A DNA stretch of 64,000 bases from NCBI GenBank assembly GCA_944320975.1, contig CALUJM010000003.1, positions 1-64,000 on the forward strand. Reading direction: 5' to 3'. Made by a program: the position numbers and the translations under genes. The notes below the pieces were generated by a model that ran no database searches, had not been told where the DNA came from, and saw only the letters and a list, made by a program, of their open reading frames with translations. Source of the DNA: an uncultured Atopobiaceae bacterium. Lineage in GTDB: Bacteria > Actinomycetota > Coriobacteriia > Coriobacteriales > Atopobiaceae. Shown piece by piece: positions 35,299 to 43,366 of this stretch (positions are counted from its first letter, which is position 1; every line of letters begins with the position of its first letter).

Positions 35299-36384
35299 AT
35301 GACGACGATTGTTAGCTTCATGCCGACCTACGCGGCGGCCCCCGTCTCCCTTCACCTCCTGAAGGCCGACATCGAGGGCGCTGCGGAGAAGATCTCCGGC
35401 CTCGGGGGAGAGGTGGCGGTCCTCGTGCCGTCGACCGAGCCCGAGCTCGCCGCTCGCCTGCGCGAGCTTCTCGGCGACGCCGCGCGCGTGGTCGAGGCGG
35501 ATCCGTCCCTCGGCTTTGTCTACGCCAACGACACCGCCTGCGCGTGCGTGCTCAAGGGCGAGAAGCCCCTGCCCTCCGAGGTCACCGGCACCACGCCTGA
35601 GCTGCGCCTCGTTGCCGGGTCCGAGCTCCTCGGAACCGAGGGCTCCCGCTGGACCTGGATCGAGGGCGCAGGCGCCCCCGTCGAGCTTCCCGCCTCCACG
35701 ACCGTGGGCGCGCTCGTCGCGGCCTCCGGCGTGGCCGATGCCAAGGCCGTCTACGTGGGCTACCCGATCGGCGCGTTCTTCTCGGCATCCGATCCCGACG
35801 CCGCCGTGGAGCTCGGCAGCGACTACGTTCGCGTGTACGGCCAGACGTCCTGCATGGCGAGCGCGCTCGATCAGGTGTGCCAGCTCTATCGCCACGAGAC
35901 CTGCGGCCGCTGCGTCTTCGGCCACGAGGGCGGCCACCAGGTCGCCCAGATCGCGAGCGACATCTGCCGCAAGAAGGGCAAGGCGTCCGACGTTGCGCTG
36001 CTTCGCGACCTCTGCCCGGTCATGGAGACCCAGAGCCTCTGCGAGATGGGCCGCGTGATGGCGCGCACCGTCCTCTCCGCGCTCGACGCCTTCGGCGACG
36101 AGATCGAGCAGCACTTCACCAAGAAGGTCTGCCCGGCGGGGGAGTGCAAGGCCTACATGACCTACCACATCCTCCCCACCAAGTGCGTGGGCTGCGGCGA
36201 GTGCGTCGACGCCTGCGAGGACGAGGCCATCCTCGGCAAGCCGCGCTTCATCCACGTGATCGACCAGAAGGCGTGCACGCAGTGCGGCAAGTGCGTGAGC
36301 GCCTGCGACGAGGAGGCCATCATCATGGCCGGCGCGGACAAGCCCCGCACCCCGCCCCGCCCGATCCCCATCCGCAAGCGCTAG
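35299..36384 (+). CDS. NuoF C-terminal-like Fe-S protein with ferredoxin domain, lacking the NADH/FMN domain
   Basis: 361 residues. The N-terminal ~190 residues are acidic and show no glycine-rich NADH/FMN motif. The next part matches the complex I subunit F C-terminus, with the cluster ligands in HETCGRCVFGHEGGHQ and later VCPAGECKAY. The C-terminal ferredoxin has CVGCGECVDAC and CTQCGKCVSAC, then a Pro/Arg tail. Compared with NuoF or HndC the flavin and NADH site is missing, so it presumably relays electrons from the 33158 protein rather than oxidising NADH itself. The start follows GGAAGGGAGCG. Confidence 0.82.
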   Translation: MTTIVSFMPTYAAAPVSLHLLKADIEGAAEKISGLGGEVAVLVPSTEPELAARLRELLGDAARVVEADPSLGFVYANDTACACVLKGEKPLPSEVTGTTPELRLVAGSELLGTEGSRWTWIEGAGAPVELPASTTVGALVAASGVADAKAVYVGYPIGAFFSASDPDAAVELGSDYVRVYGQTSCMASALDQVCQLYRHETCGRCVFGHEGGHQVAQIASDICRKKGKASDVALLRDLCPVMETQSLCEMGRVMARTVLSALDAFGDEIEQHFTKKVCPAGECKAYMTYHILPTKCVGCGECVDACEDEAILGKPRFIHVIDQKACTQCGKCVSACDEEAIIMAGADKPRTPPRPIPIRKR

Positions 36385-36386
36385 CT

Positions 36387-36413
36387 GCACGTTGGGGACA
36401 GTCCCCAACGTGC
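36387..36413 (+). repeat. GGGGACAG-core palindrome
   Basis: GCACGTTGGGGAC-A-GTCCCCAACGTGC, a perfect 13-bp palindrome with a 1-base centre, 3 bases after the preceding stop codon. Confidence 0.85.
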
Positions 36414-36426
36414 TGGTGCCGTCCCT

Positions 36427-36454
36427 GGGCCGCCTCCCCCGAGGCGGCCCTTTT
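36427..36454 (+). terminator. Terminator after the 35299 gene
   Basis: GGGCCGCCTC/GAGGCGGCCC stem with a 4-base loop and TTTT. Confidence 0.85.
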
Positions 36455-36493
36455 GCGTTTGGGCTGCGCGTCCTTCTCGCCCCGCGTGAAACA

Positions 36494-36619
36494 CCCGGTG
36501 CCTGATTTCAGTCAAATGCGCATATCGGTGCCGGATTTCCGCCAAATGCGTGCGGCGGACACGCATATGGCCGGTTTTTGGCACCGATATGCACAGATGG
36601 CGGAAATCCGGCACCAGGG
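36494..36619 (+). repeat. Four-unit palindromic intergenic element, family GGTGCC (copy 4 of 5)
   Basis: 126 bp: two direct units (GGTGCCTGATTTCAGTCAAA and GGTGCCGGATTTCCGCCAAA) and two inverted units ending GGCACCAGGG. GAGAAG words lie on both sides (about 36472 and 36647). Confidence 0.85.
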
Positions 36620-36977
36620 GTTTGTCGCAGTGAGGAGAGCGGCTGCCGAGAAGAGCGCGCGTGGCGAGAAGGACGTCGAGCTGCGGTTTTGTCATGCGCG
36701 CACAAATGCGGGGCCCTCCGTCTACCGAGGTCTGGTCCCGTGAACATGCGCGGCTGCGTGTCCCCGTGCGATACTAGTCCCAACATGACCCCTTCGAGCT
36801 CTGTTTGCCATGCCGGAGCTCGGAGGGGCCACGCTTTGTCCGGGCGCACGAAGCCGCGCCCGCAACGGCCGAAAGCGTCGTTCGTCCAGACGGTGAACGC
36901 CACGGCGGCGCGCCGTAGCATCTCCTCAGAATGCGCGGACGGGGGTCCGCGCCCGACGCTCGAGGAGAGGAGCGGAC
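36620..36977 (+). other. Gap before the second flavoprotein: candidate operator and hairpin
   Basis: No credible gene. It contains TTTGTCATGCGCGCACAAA (36688-36706), an imperfect palindrome like the TGTGC/GCACA sites upstream of the other two flavoprotein genes, and an inverted repeat CCCCTTCGAGCTC/GAGCTCGGAGGGG (36789-36828) that could be a terminator-like or attenuator stem. Confidence 0.4.
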
Positions 36978-37967
36978 ATGTCTTTCAAGGTCATGGCAAT
37001 CTGCGCCGGAAGGCACGGCGGCAACGGCGAGGCGCTCGCCAAGGAGGCGCTCTGCGCGGTCCAGGAGGCCGGCGGAGAGGTCGAGCTGATCAACCTCTTT
37101 GACTACAACATCTTGCCCTGCACCGGCTGCGAGGGCTGCACGATGCAGATGGGCAAGGTCGGCGCGGGCCTCCAGAAGGAGTACCACGGCTGCGTCCTCA
37201 AGAACAAGGACGACGTCGACGCCATCGTGAGCGAGCTGCGCACCTGCCACGGCGTCATCTTCGCCGTCCCGACCTACGACCTCACTCCGAGCTCGGTCTA
37301 CACGCGCTTCGCGCAGCGCTTCCTGGCCTACGAGCTCTCGTTCCTGCTCGCCATCGGCGCGGTGAAGGAGAACCCGCACACTGTGGCCGGCCTCATCGCC
37401 GTCGGCGGCTCCATGCACGACTGGCAGAGCCTCGCGCTGGAGAGCCTGCAGGCCACCATGTTCACGATGTCGCTGCAGGTCGTCGACCGCTACATGGCGC
37501 AGCGCGACGGCCGCCCGGGCAACGCCTTCGTCTGGGGCGACGACGTCGAGTGGGGCGGCCAGCTCGCCCGAGCCCGCAAGATGGGCGAGAACATCGTCAA
37601 GGCCATCCAGACGCCGGTCGAGGAGCGCACCTGGCTCGGCGATCCCAACGACGGCGTGTGCCCCAACTGCCACAGCTCGCTGGTCTACCCCGGCGACAAG
37701 CACTGGGACGGCATCGAGTTCCCGTGGGAGTGCGCGGTCTGCGGCGCCGGCGGCGACCTGGCCGTCAACGAGGAGACCGGGCGTCCCTACCTCAAGATCG
37801 CCGAGAACGGCCTCATCCGCGACCGTAACGACGACAAGGCGCGCGCCGAGCACCTCAACGAGATCAACAAGACGCGCGACGAGTTCTTCGCGCACCTCGA
37901 CGAGGTCAAGCCGCTGATGGAGAAGTACGCCAAGATGGAGTTCCCGACGCTCAAGATCGAGCGCTAG
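36978..37967 (+). CDS. Flavodoxin-fold NAD(P)H/FMN oxidoreductase with C-terminal zinc ribbon (second)
   Basis: 329 residues, same plan as the 30258 gene: flavodoxin-like domain with AGRHGGNGEAL loop and CTGCEGC (Cys48, Cys51, Cys54) plus a later Cys, then a CPNC ... CAVCG zinc ribbon (about 230-260) and a charged C-terminal helix. The two proteins are diverged enough to have separate partners or substrates. The start follows GAGGAGAGGAGCGG. A strong inverted repeat after the gene probably ends transcription and is shared with the convergent PucR gene. Confidence 0.82.
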   Translation: MSFKVMAICAGRHGGNGEALAKEALCAVQEAGGEVELINLFDYNILPCTGCEGCTMQMGKVGAGLQKEYHGCVLKNKDDVDAIVSELRTCHGVIFAVPTYDLTPSSVYTRFAQRFLAYELSFLLAIGAVKENPHTVAGLIAVGGSMHDWQSLALESLQATMFTMSLQVVDRYMAQRDGRPGNAFVWGDDVEWGGQLARARKMGENIVKAIQTPVEERTWLGDPNDGVCPNCHSSLVYPGDKHWDGIEFPWECAVCGAGGDLAVNEETGRPYLKIAENGLIRDRNDDKARAEHLNEINKTRDEFFAHLDEVKPLMEKYAKMEFPTLKIER

Positions 37968-37980
37968 CCGTCAGCGCGGG

Positions 37981-38055
37981 TGATTCAATTGGGGACAGAC
38001 CCCTTTTGAATCACCCGCGCATCGATTCAAAAGGGGCCTGTCCCCAATTGAATCA
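37981..38055 (+). repeat. GGGGACAG-core inverted repeat between convergent genes
   Basis: 32-base arms (37981-38012 and 38024-38055) with one mismatch and an 11-base loop. The arms contain TGATTCAATTGGGGACAG. The right arm ends exactly with the TGA stop of the minus-strand PucR gene. Confidence 0.9.
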
Positions 38056-39369
38056 CTTGTGGTGCGCGCGGAGGTCGTCGCTCGTGCGCGGCTTGGTACG
38101 CGTCTCAAGGAGCCCCAGGTAGAGCAGGGCGCGGATGGAGAGGTGGAACAGGAACAGGTCCTCTCCGGACGTGAGGTCGTTGTCGCAGATCTCCTTGATG
38201 CGGCCCAGGCGGTAGAGCAGCGTGTTCTTGTGCAGGCACAGCAGAAGGGCCGTGCGCGCCGTGCTGCAGCCGTTCTGCATGTAGGCGTAGAGCGTCTCCA
38301 CCAGCTCGCTGCCGTGGCGCAGGTCGTGGTCGTAGAGCGCCCAGATGGCCGGATGGACGTAGTTGAACAGGTTCACCCGGTCGTTGGCGAAGTCGAGCAG
38401 CTCCATGTAGGTGTAGTCGTAGTAGTTGTAGACGTGGGTGTCGTCGAGCACCTTGGTGTAGGAGGAGCCAAAGTGGATCGCGGAGCGCGCCTGCGCCAGG
38501 TGGCGGCGCACGTCGCAGAGGTCGTCGAAGGCGTTGCTCACGCCCACGAGCACGTCGTTGTCCTTGGCGACGCGTGCGAGCAGCTTGCGGTCGTAGGGCG
38601 TGAGGAACGGCCCCTCGGCGCGGCTCGCCGCGATCACGAGGTCGCCGCCGTAGGAGGTCGTGAGGCTCTTGACCAGCATCGGCTGGAGCTGGGCGCGCAG
38701 GCTCTCCTCGTCGCGGGCGCTGAGTGCCCTGCTCGACGCATCGCGCACCACGATGACGAAGAGCGCCGGCAGCGGCTCGAGCCCCAGCAGTCCCAGGCGC
38801 CGGGCGGTCGCCTGGGGCGTGGGCTGCTCGTCCTCGAGCAGGCGCCGCAGGAAGTAGGACTCCATCTGGGCGCTGCCCACGGTGAAGACCTCGCCCTTCT
38901 GCAGCTCCTGCCCCACGACGTTGCACAGCAACGAGAAGTCCGCCACATCGGCATCGGTGAACGGCCGCTCGTGCGCCATCATCATGACGCGCGCGAGGCA
39001 GATCCCGTGCACGACGACGTTCTGCGTCATCGTGGTGAGGCCGAGGTTGGCGTTGTCGCGCACCACGGGCCCGCGGGACCGGGCGAGGCGCTCGTTGATG
39101 CCGTCGTCCTCGATATAGGCCACGCCGTCCTCGAGGATGTCGCCAAAGGCCATCTCCTCGCGCATGACGCGCGCATAGGCCGAGTCGTCGTCCGCCGCGG
39201 GAGTGACGCCGCCGCTTGCGACGTAGTGGTAGCTCGGGTCCACCACCACGATTGGATTGCCCAGCGCGTCCGCCGCCTCGTCGACGAGGTGCTTGATGCC
39301 CCGGTCGGAGAGAAGTGCGGCGATGATGCGCTCGCTTGTGGTCTTCGTGGACGGTTCGCCCGGCTCCAT
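38053..39369 (-). CDS. PucR/CdaR-family transcriptional regulator (second)
   Basis: 438 residues. An N-terminal sensor part (about 1-150, possibly GAF-like), a central CdaR-type region, and a C-terminal PucR helix-turn-helix (TALLLCLHKNTLLYRLGRIKEI near residue 385). It is shorter than the 28487 regulator because it lacks the N-terminal PucR sensor region. The ATG at 39369 follows AAAGGAGCCGGG. It is divergent from a TetR gene (76-base gap) and convergent with the second flavoprotein gene, so it probably governs cassette B and the redox genes. Confidence 0.84.
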   Translation of the reverse strand: MEPGEPSTKTTSERIIAALLSDRGIKHLVDEAADALGNPIVVVDPSYHYVASGGVTPAADDDSAYARVMREEMAFGDILEDGVAYIEDDGINERLARSRGPVVRDNANLGLTTMTQNVVVHGICLARVMMMAHERPFTDADVADFSLLCNVVGQELQKGEVFTVGSAQMESYFLRRLLEDEQPTPQATARRLGLLGLEPLPALFVIVVRDASSRALSARDEESLRAQLQPMLVKSLTTSYGGDLVIAASRAEGPFLTPYDRKLLARVAKDNDVLVGVSNAFDDLCDVRRHLAQARSAIHFGSSYTKVLDDTHVYNYYDYTYMELLDFANDRVNLFNYVHPAIWALYDHDLRHGSELVETLYAYMQNGCSTARTALLLCLHKNTLLYRLGRIKEICDNDLTSGEDLFLFHLSIRALLYLGLLETRTKPRTSDDLRAHHK

Positions 39370-39445
39370 TCCCGGCTCCTTTCGGCGGAGTGTGGCTGAC
39401 GGTGCTCTGCGACACATGATAATGGAAATGAAAGGGAGGGCGGCA

Positions 39446-40132
39446 ATGGCAGTTTGGGGAAGCGACAGCAGGACGGACCCCATCGACGCGCGCATCGAGG
39501 ACGCGGTCTTTACGCTCATGGAGACCACCGACATCCCCGACATCCGCGTGGCCGACGTCGTGCGCCTCGCCGGCATCTCCCGCTCGACCTTCTACCGGCG
39601 CTTCGGCTCGGTCGACGACGTGGTCAAGGCCTTCGAGACCGACGTGCTGGCCAACATGCACTCCATCAACAGCTACGCGCTCAAGGCCCGCTTCGGCCAG
39701 TCGGAGCTCGACCCCACGCCCACGATGATCAGGCGCATGGAGGTCCTCGCCGAGCGGCGCGACAAGATCGTGGCGCTCAACGGCCCCCACGGCGACCCGC
39801 AGTTCGTGCACAAGGCAACGATCCTCATGCACGACCACTTCCGCGAGCGCCTCTCCGACGTGGAGGGATCGGGCACCTATCGCGACTTCTACCTCGCCTT
39901 CGTTCTCGCTGGGCACCACAACGTGATCCAGTACTGGCTCGAGGAGCGCCCCGAGGTCTCCCCGGAGGTCGTCGCGGGCGTGCTCAACCGCCTCTTCTAC
40001 GCGCCGTTCTTCCTCGACGAGTCCAACGCCCGCAACGTCCCCGCCTCGCCCTTCCGCGGAAGGCACGGGGACGGCGAGGCAGACGAGAGGAACGGTCGGG
40101 GCGAGAAGGGCGAGCGGCACCGCCAGCGGTAG
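39446..40132 (+). CDS. TetR/AcrR-family regulator
   Basis: 228 residues. The N-terminal helix-turn-helix reads IRVADVVRLAGISRSTFYRRFGSVDDVVKAF (about 33-63), typical of TetR proteins; the C-terminal part is a helical ligand-binding domain ending in a charged low-complexity tail. The ATG at 39446 follows AAAGGGAGGGCGG. It lies 193 bases upstream of the thiolase operon and shares a divergent gap with the second PucR gene; either could be its target. Its effector may be an acyl thioester or the substrate of cassette B, which is inference. Confidence 0.82.
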   Translation: MAVWGSDSRTDPIDARIEDAVFTLMETTDIPDIRVADVVRLAGISRSTFYRRFGSVDDVVKAFETDVLANMHSINSYALKARFGQSELDPTPTMIRRMEVLAERRDKIVALNGPHGDPQFVHKATILMHDHFRERLSDVEGSGTYRDFYLAFVLAGHHNVIQYWLEERPEVSPEVVAGVLNRLFYAPFFLDESNARNVPASPFRGRHGDGEADERNGRGEKGERHRQR

Positions 40133-40325
40133 GTTCCAGCCGCCGAACGGCACGGGAATATATTCTCAAACAGCACTATCTACCTGCAAAAAGATACACC
40201 GTATGCAAAGTTGTCCCACAGGGCGGAACGACTGACGCCCAGAGGTTCTTCTCGGCATTCCGCATGCGTCATAGCATGCGAGACAGGCAAGGCAAGCATT
40301 GGCTTTCGGAAAAGGATGTGATGCT

Positions 40326-41612
40326 ATGGTCAAGCTCGGCAAGAACATGCGCAGCGTCTCGATCGTGGGCGTGGGCTGCACCCCGTTCAAGGACTTCGAG
40401 GACCATCCCGAGACCCAGGGGATCGGCGAGGGCGAGGCGTTCGGCTACGCCGCGCTCGAGGCCATCGCCGACGCGGGCCTCGAGCCGCGCGACGTGGACT
40501 TCTTCTATCACGGCGCCGCCAACCCCTACCTGATCAACGACTGCATCACCCCCAACATGCAGGTCGCCGACTGGTTCGGCATGCGCGCCAAGGCCTCCGT
40601 CCACCACTCCGAGGCCTGCTGCACCGGCTACGTGGCGCTCGAGCAGGCCGTCATGGCCGTCGCCTCCGGCACCTACGACGTGGTGCTCTCCGGCGCGGTC
40701 GACCTCGCCTCGACGCTGCCCGTCGAGCACATGCCCTCCCACGTGCGCCAGGACTTCCCGCTGGAGGTCATGATCCCCTCGCTCGACAAGATCTACGACC
40801 GCGCCTACGGCCGCCCGCTCGACGGCGCCTTCGGCGTCTCCTTTGACAACTGGATCAACGAGTACTCGATGATCTACGACCTCGACGCCGACAAGATCGA
40901 CGACGCGCTCAACGGCCTCACCAAGAGCCTGCGCCGCGGCGCCGTGGCCAACCCGCTGGCCTACTACGAGACCACCGTCGAGCAGGACGCGGCCGAGATG
41001 GGCTTCGACTCCGCCGACGAGTACCTCAAGAGCATGTACAACCCCAAGGTCACCCAGTACCTGCGCGTGACCGGCTTCGAGAAGAAGTGCGACGGCGCCG
41101 CCGCCATCGTGGTCATGCCGACCGAGAAGGCCAAGGCCATGGGCGTGCCCCACACCCCGATCGAGGTCCTGGGCACCGGCGCCTCCGCGGTCGAGGCGGG
41201 CCTCGTGCACAACGAGCACTGGGCGACGGAGGTCGCGGCCAAACAGGTCTACGAGCTCACCGGCGTCTCCCCGGACGAGATCGACCTCTTCATGTGCAAC
41301 GACTTCTTCCTCGCGTCCGAGATCTGCTCCGCCGAGGAGTGCGGCTACATTCCGCGCGGCGAGGCCTGGAAGTACGCCATCGAGGGCCGCACCGCCTTCG
41401 ACGGCGACAAGCCCATCAACCCGCACGGCGGCCGCTGCAACTTCGGCCACGCGCACGGCGCCTCCGGCATCGCCGACATCTACGAGGCCGTCAAGCAGAT
41501 GCGCGGCGAGGCCGGCGCGACGCAGATGGCCAAGGTGCCCCGCACCACGTTCCTGCGCGGCTTCGGCGGCTCCCAGAACGTCCGCTGCCAGATCCTGCGC
41601 ACCGTCGAGTAA
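40326..41612 (+). CDS. SCP2-type thiolase / acyltransferase of cassette B
   Basis: 428 residues, thiolase fold of the SCP-x/archaeal acetyl-CoA acetyltransferase type. The nucleophile lies in HHSEACCTGYVAL (Cys98 or Cys99), with NPHGGRCNFGHAHGASG near the C-terminus giving His367, Cys371 and His375. Thiolases of this type work with a DUF35 partner, and such a gene is next; known examples are benzoylsuccinyl-CoA thiolase BbsAB and the steroid aldolase Ltp2-ChsH2. It probably cleaves or forms a C-C bond next to a carbonyl. The ATG at 40326 is preferred to an in-frame TTG at 40299 because GGAAAAGGA lies just upstream. ACP, transacylase and kinase follow, so cleavage towards an acyl thioester is more likely than biosynthesis. 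Confidence 0.85.
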   Translation: MVKLGKNMRSVSIVGVGCTPFKDFEDHPETQGIGEGEAFGYAALEAIADAGLEPRDVDFFYHGAANPYLINDCITPNMQVADWFGMRAKASVHHSEACCTGYVALEQAVMAVASGTYDVVLSGAVDLASTLPVEHMPSHVRQDFPLEVMIPSLDKIYDRAYGRPLDGAFGVSFDNWINEYSMIYDLDADKIDDALNGLTKSLRRGAVANPLAYYETTVEQDAAEMGFDSADEYLKSMYNPKVTQYLRVTGFEKKCDGAAAIVVMPTEKAKAMGVPHTPIEVLGTGASAVEAGLVHNEHWATEVAAKQVYELTGVSPDEIDLFMCNDFFLASEICSAEECGYIPRGEAWKYAIEGRTAFDGDKPINPHGGRCNFGHAHGASGIADIYEAVKQMRGEAGATQMAKVPRTTFLRGFGGSQNVRCQILRTVE

Positions 41613-41642
41613 CCGAGCCGAGAGACAAAGGAGGTACACCCC

Positions 41643-42062
41643 ATGCAGCTTGATCAGATGGAGCCGATCGTCAAGAAGTTCTACCAGGGCCTCGAGGAGG
41701 GCAAGCTCTACGGCCGCCGCTGCCTCGAGTGCGGCGCGGTCGAGTTCCCGCCCCACCTGGCCTGCAACGCCTGCGGCTACCACGCCACCGAGTGGTGCGA
41801 GGTCTCCGGCCACGGCCACCTCATCGACTTCACGCTCCCCGGGCCGCAGAACGACAAGCCCTACCTGCGCGAGGTCGGCAAGTACGCGTACGGCGCCGTC
41901 GAGCTCGACGAGGGCCCGGCCTACACCTACGTGATCTTCGGCATCACCAAGAAGAAGGCCAAGGACATCCGCGCCCGCCTCATCGCCGGCGTGAAGGTCG
42001 GCGTCCACTCCAAGATCATCGACCGCCCCGGCTACAAGGAGCTCTGCTTCGAGCTCGACTAG
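41643..42062 (+). CDS. DUF35 OB-fold / zinc-ribbon partner of the thiolase
   Basis: 139 residues. The N-terminal rubredoxin-like zinc ribbon has Cys27, Cys30, Cys41 and Cys44, followed by an OB-fold domain (about 55-135), the normal DUF35 plan. Proteins of this kind bind the acyl-CoA and complete the active site of an adjacent thiolase. The start follows AAAGGAGGTACACCC, a very strong ribosome binding site, 30 bases after the thiolase stop. A small GTGCAAA hairpin separates it from the ACP gene. Confidence 0.9.
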   Translation: MQLDQMEPIVKKFYQGLEEGKLYGRRCLECGAVEFPPHLACNACGYHATEWCEVSGHGHLIDFTLPGPQNDKPYLREVGKYAYGAVELDEGPAYTYVIFGITKKKAKDIRARLIAGVKVGVHSKIIDRPGYKELCFELD

Positions 42063-42068
42063 CGATAC

Positions 42069-42095
42069 GTGCAAAGGGGACAGGCACTTTTGCAC
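42069..42095 (+). repeat. GGGGACAG-type hairpin in cassette B
   Basis: GTGCAAA-GGGGACAGGCAC-TTTTGCAC with an imperfect middle, 6 bases after the DUF35 stop and inside the presumed transcript. It may tune relative expression of thiolase and ACP. Confidence 0.65.
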
Positions 42096-42122
42096 GCCCC
42101 ACATCGACAGAAAGGAAATGCC

Positions 42123-42356
42123 ATGAACCAGGAAGTCCTCGAGCAGGTCTGCGAGTTCGCCAAGTCCGCCTACAAGTACGACGGCGAGGTCACCGCCGAC
42201 ACCACCTTCGCCGAGCTCGGCAAGGGTTCGATGAAGATGATCGCCCTCACCTCCATGATCGAGAACGAGCTCGACGCCGAGGTGCCCATCCGCGAGGTCA
42301 TGACCATGAAGACCATCGGCGAGCTCGTCGAGCGCGTCGAGGAAGAGATGGAGTAG
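42123..42356 (+). CDS. Acyl carrier protein of cassette B
   Basis: 77 residues with the ACP helix pattern. The likely phosphopantetheine Ser is Ser36 in ELGKGSMKMIAL, where a standard ACP has DSL; helix 2 (KMIALTSMIENEL) and the C-terminal TIGELVERVEEEM helix fit the family. It is only weakly similar to the cassette A ACP, although they have the same gene neighbours. The start follows GAAAGGAAATGCC. The stop is 4 bases from the transacylase start, suggesting translational coupling and a matched amount of both proteins. Confidence 0.87.
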   Translation: MNQEVLEQVCEFAKSAYKYDGEVTADTTFAELGKGSMKMIALTSMIENELDAEVPIREVMTMKTIGELVERVEEEME

Positions 42357-42360
42357 CGTC

Positions 42361-43365
42361 GTGAGCCTCATGGAGACCCTGCGCGAGCGCGCCGCCGCGC
42401 GCCCGATGCGCGTCGCCTTCCCCGAGGGTGACAACGAGACCATGATGCGCGCCGTGGCCGAGCTCGCCGAGGCCGGCCTCGCAAAGTGCGTGCTCGTGGG
42501 CGACGGCGCCGAGCTCGCGCGCCTCGCCGAGGAGCGCGGCATCAGCCTCGACGGCATCGAGGTCGTCGACGTCACCGACGAGGCGGGCAACGCCGCCTGC
42601 GCCGAGCGCTACCTCGCGCACCCCGACTGCAAGTACAAGCCCAAGGGCGTCGCGCGCCGCATGACGCGCCCCCTCGAGCGCGCCCTCATCATGCAGGTGC
42701 TCGGCGACGTGGACGTCATGTTCGCCGGCATCGTGAGCGCCACCGGCGACATCATCCTCGCCGCGCAGACGATCGTGGGACTGGCCGACGGCGTGGACAC
42801 GATCAGCTCCTGCGGCATCGCCGACGTGCCCAACTGGGACGGCGGCGAGGGCGGCCTGATCGGCTTCGGCGACTCGGCCGTGTGCGTGAACCCCACGCCC
42901 GAGGAGCTGGCCTCGATCGCCATCGCCTCGAGCGAGACCGTCGCGGCGCTCACCGGCTGGGACGTGCGCTGCGCGCTGCTGTCCCACTCCACGGACGGCT
43001 CGATGGACAACGAGCTCGTGGACAAGGTCCGCGCCGCCCGCGACATCGCCAACGAGCGTCGCCCCGACCTCAAGATCGACGGCGAGTTCCAGTTTGACGC
43101 CGCGATCAACCCCAAGGTGGCCGCCAAGAAGGTTCACCACGACTCCGAGGTCGCCGGCCGCGCCAACCTGCTCATCTGGCCCGACATCAACGTGGGCAAC
43201 ATCGGCGTGAAGATCATCCAGAACCTCACCGGCGCCGACGCCTACGGCCCGATGCTCCAGGGCTTCAAGAAGATCGTGTGCGACTGCAGCCGCTCCGCCC
43301 CCGTCTCCGAGATCGTGGGCAACGTCGTGATGAGCTGCGTGCGCGCCCAGGCGCTGGAGGGCTAG
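42361..43365 (+). CDS. Phosphate acyltransferase (Pta/Ptb family) of cassette B
   Basis: 334 residues. Family segments include RVAFPEGDNETMMRAV, ATGDIILAAQTIVGL, CVNPTPEELASIAIAS, SHSTDGSMDNELVDKV, and VAGRANLLIWPDINVGNIGVKI. It should form acyl phosphate from an acyl thioester and phosphate. The GTG at 42361 lies 4 bases after the ACP stop; the ribosome binding site (GGAAGAGATGGAG) is inside the ACP gene. It is a paralogue of the 25029 gene. The kinase gene begins one base after its stop. Confidence 0.9.
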   Translation: MSLMETLRERAAARPMRVAFPEGDNETMMRAVAELAEAGLAKCVLVGDGAELARLAEERGISLDGIEVVDVTDEAGNAACAERYLAHPDCKYKPKGVARRMTRPLERALIMQVLGDVDVMFAGIVSATGDIILAAQTIVGLADGVDTISSCGIADVPNWDGGEGGLIGFGDSAVCVNPTPEELASIAIASSETVAALTGWDVRCALLSHSTDGSMDNELVDKVRAARDIANERRPDLKIDGEFQFDAAINPKVAAKKVHHDSEVAGRANLLIWPDINVGNIGVKIIQNLTGADAYGPMLQGFKKIVCDCSRSAPVSEIVGNVVMSCVRAQALEG

Positions 43366-43366
43366 C

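Noticed and set aside
36558..37102. Small plus-strand frames in the gap before the second flavoprotein
   Set aside because: They run through the repeat element and hairpins, lack ribosome binding sites and have no recognisable motif.
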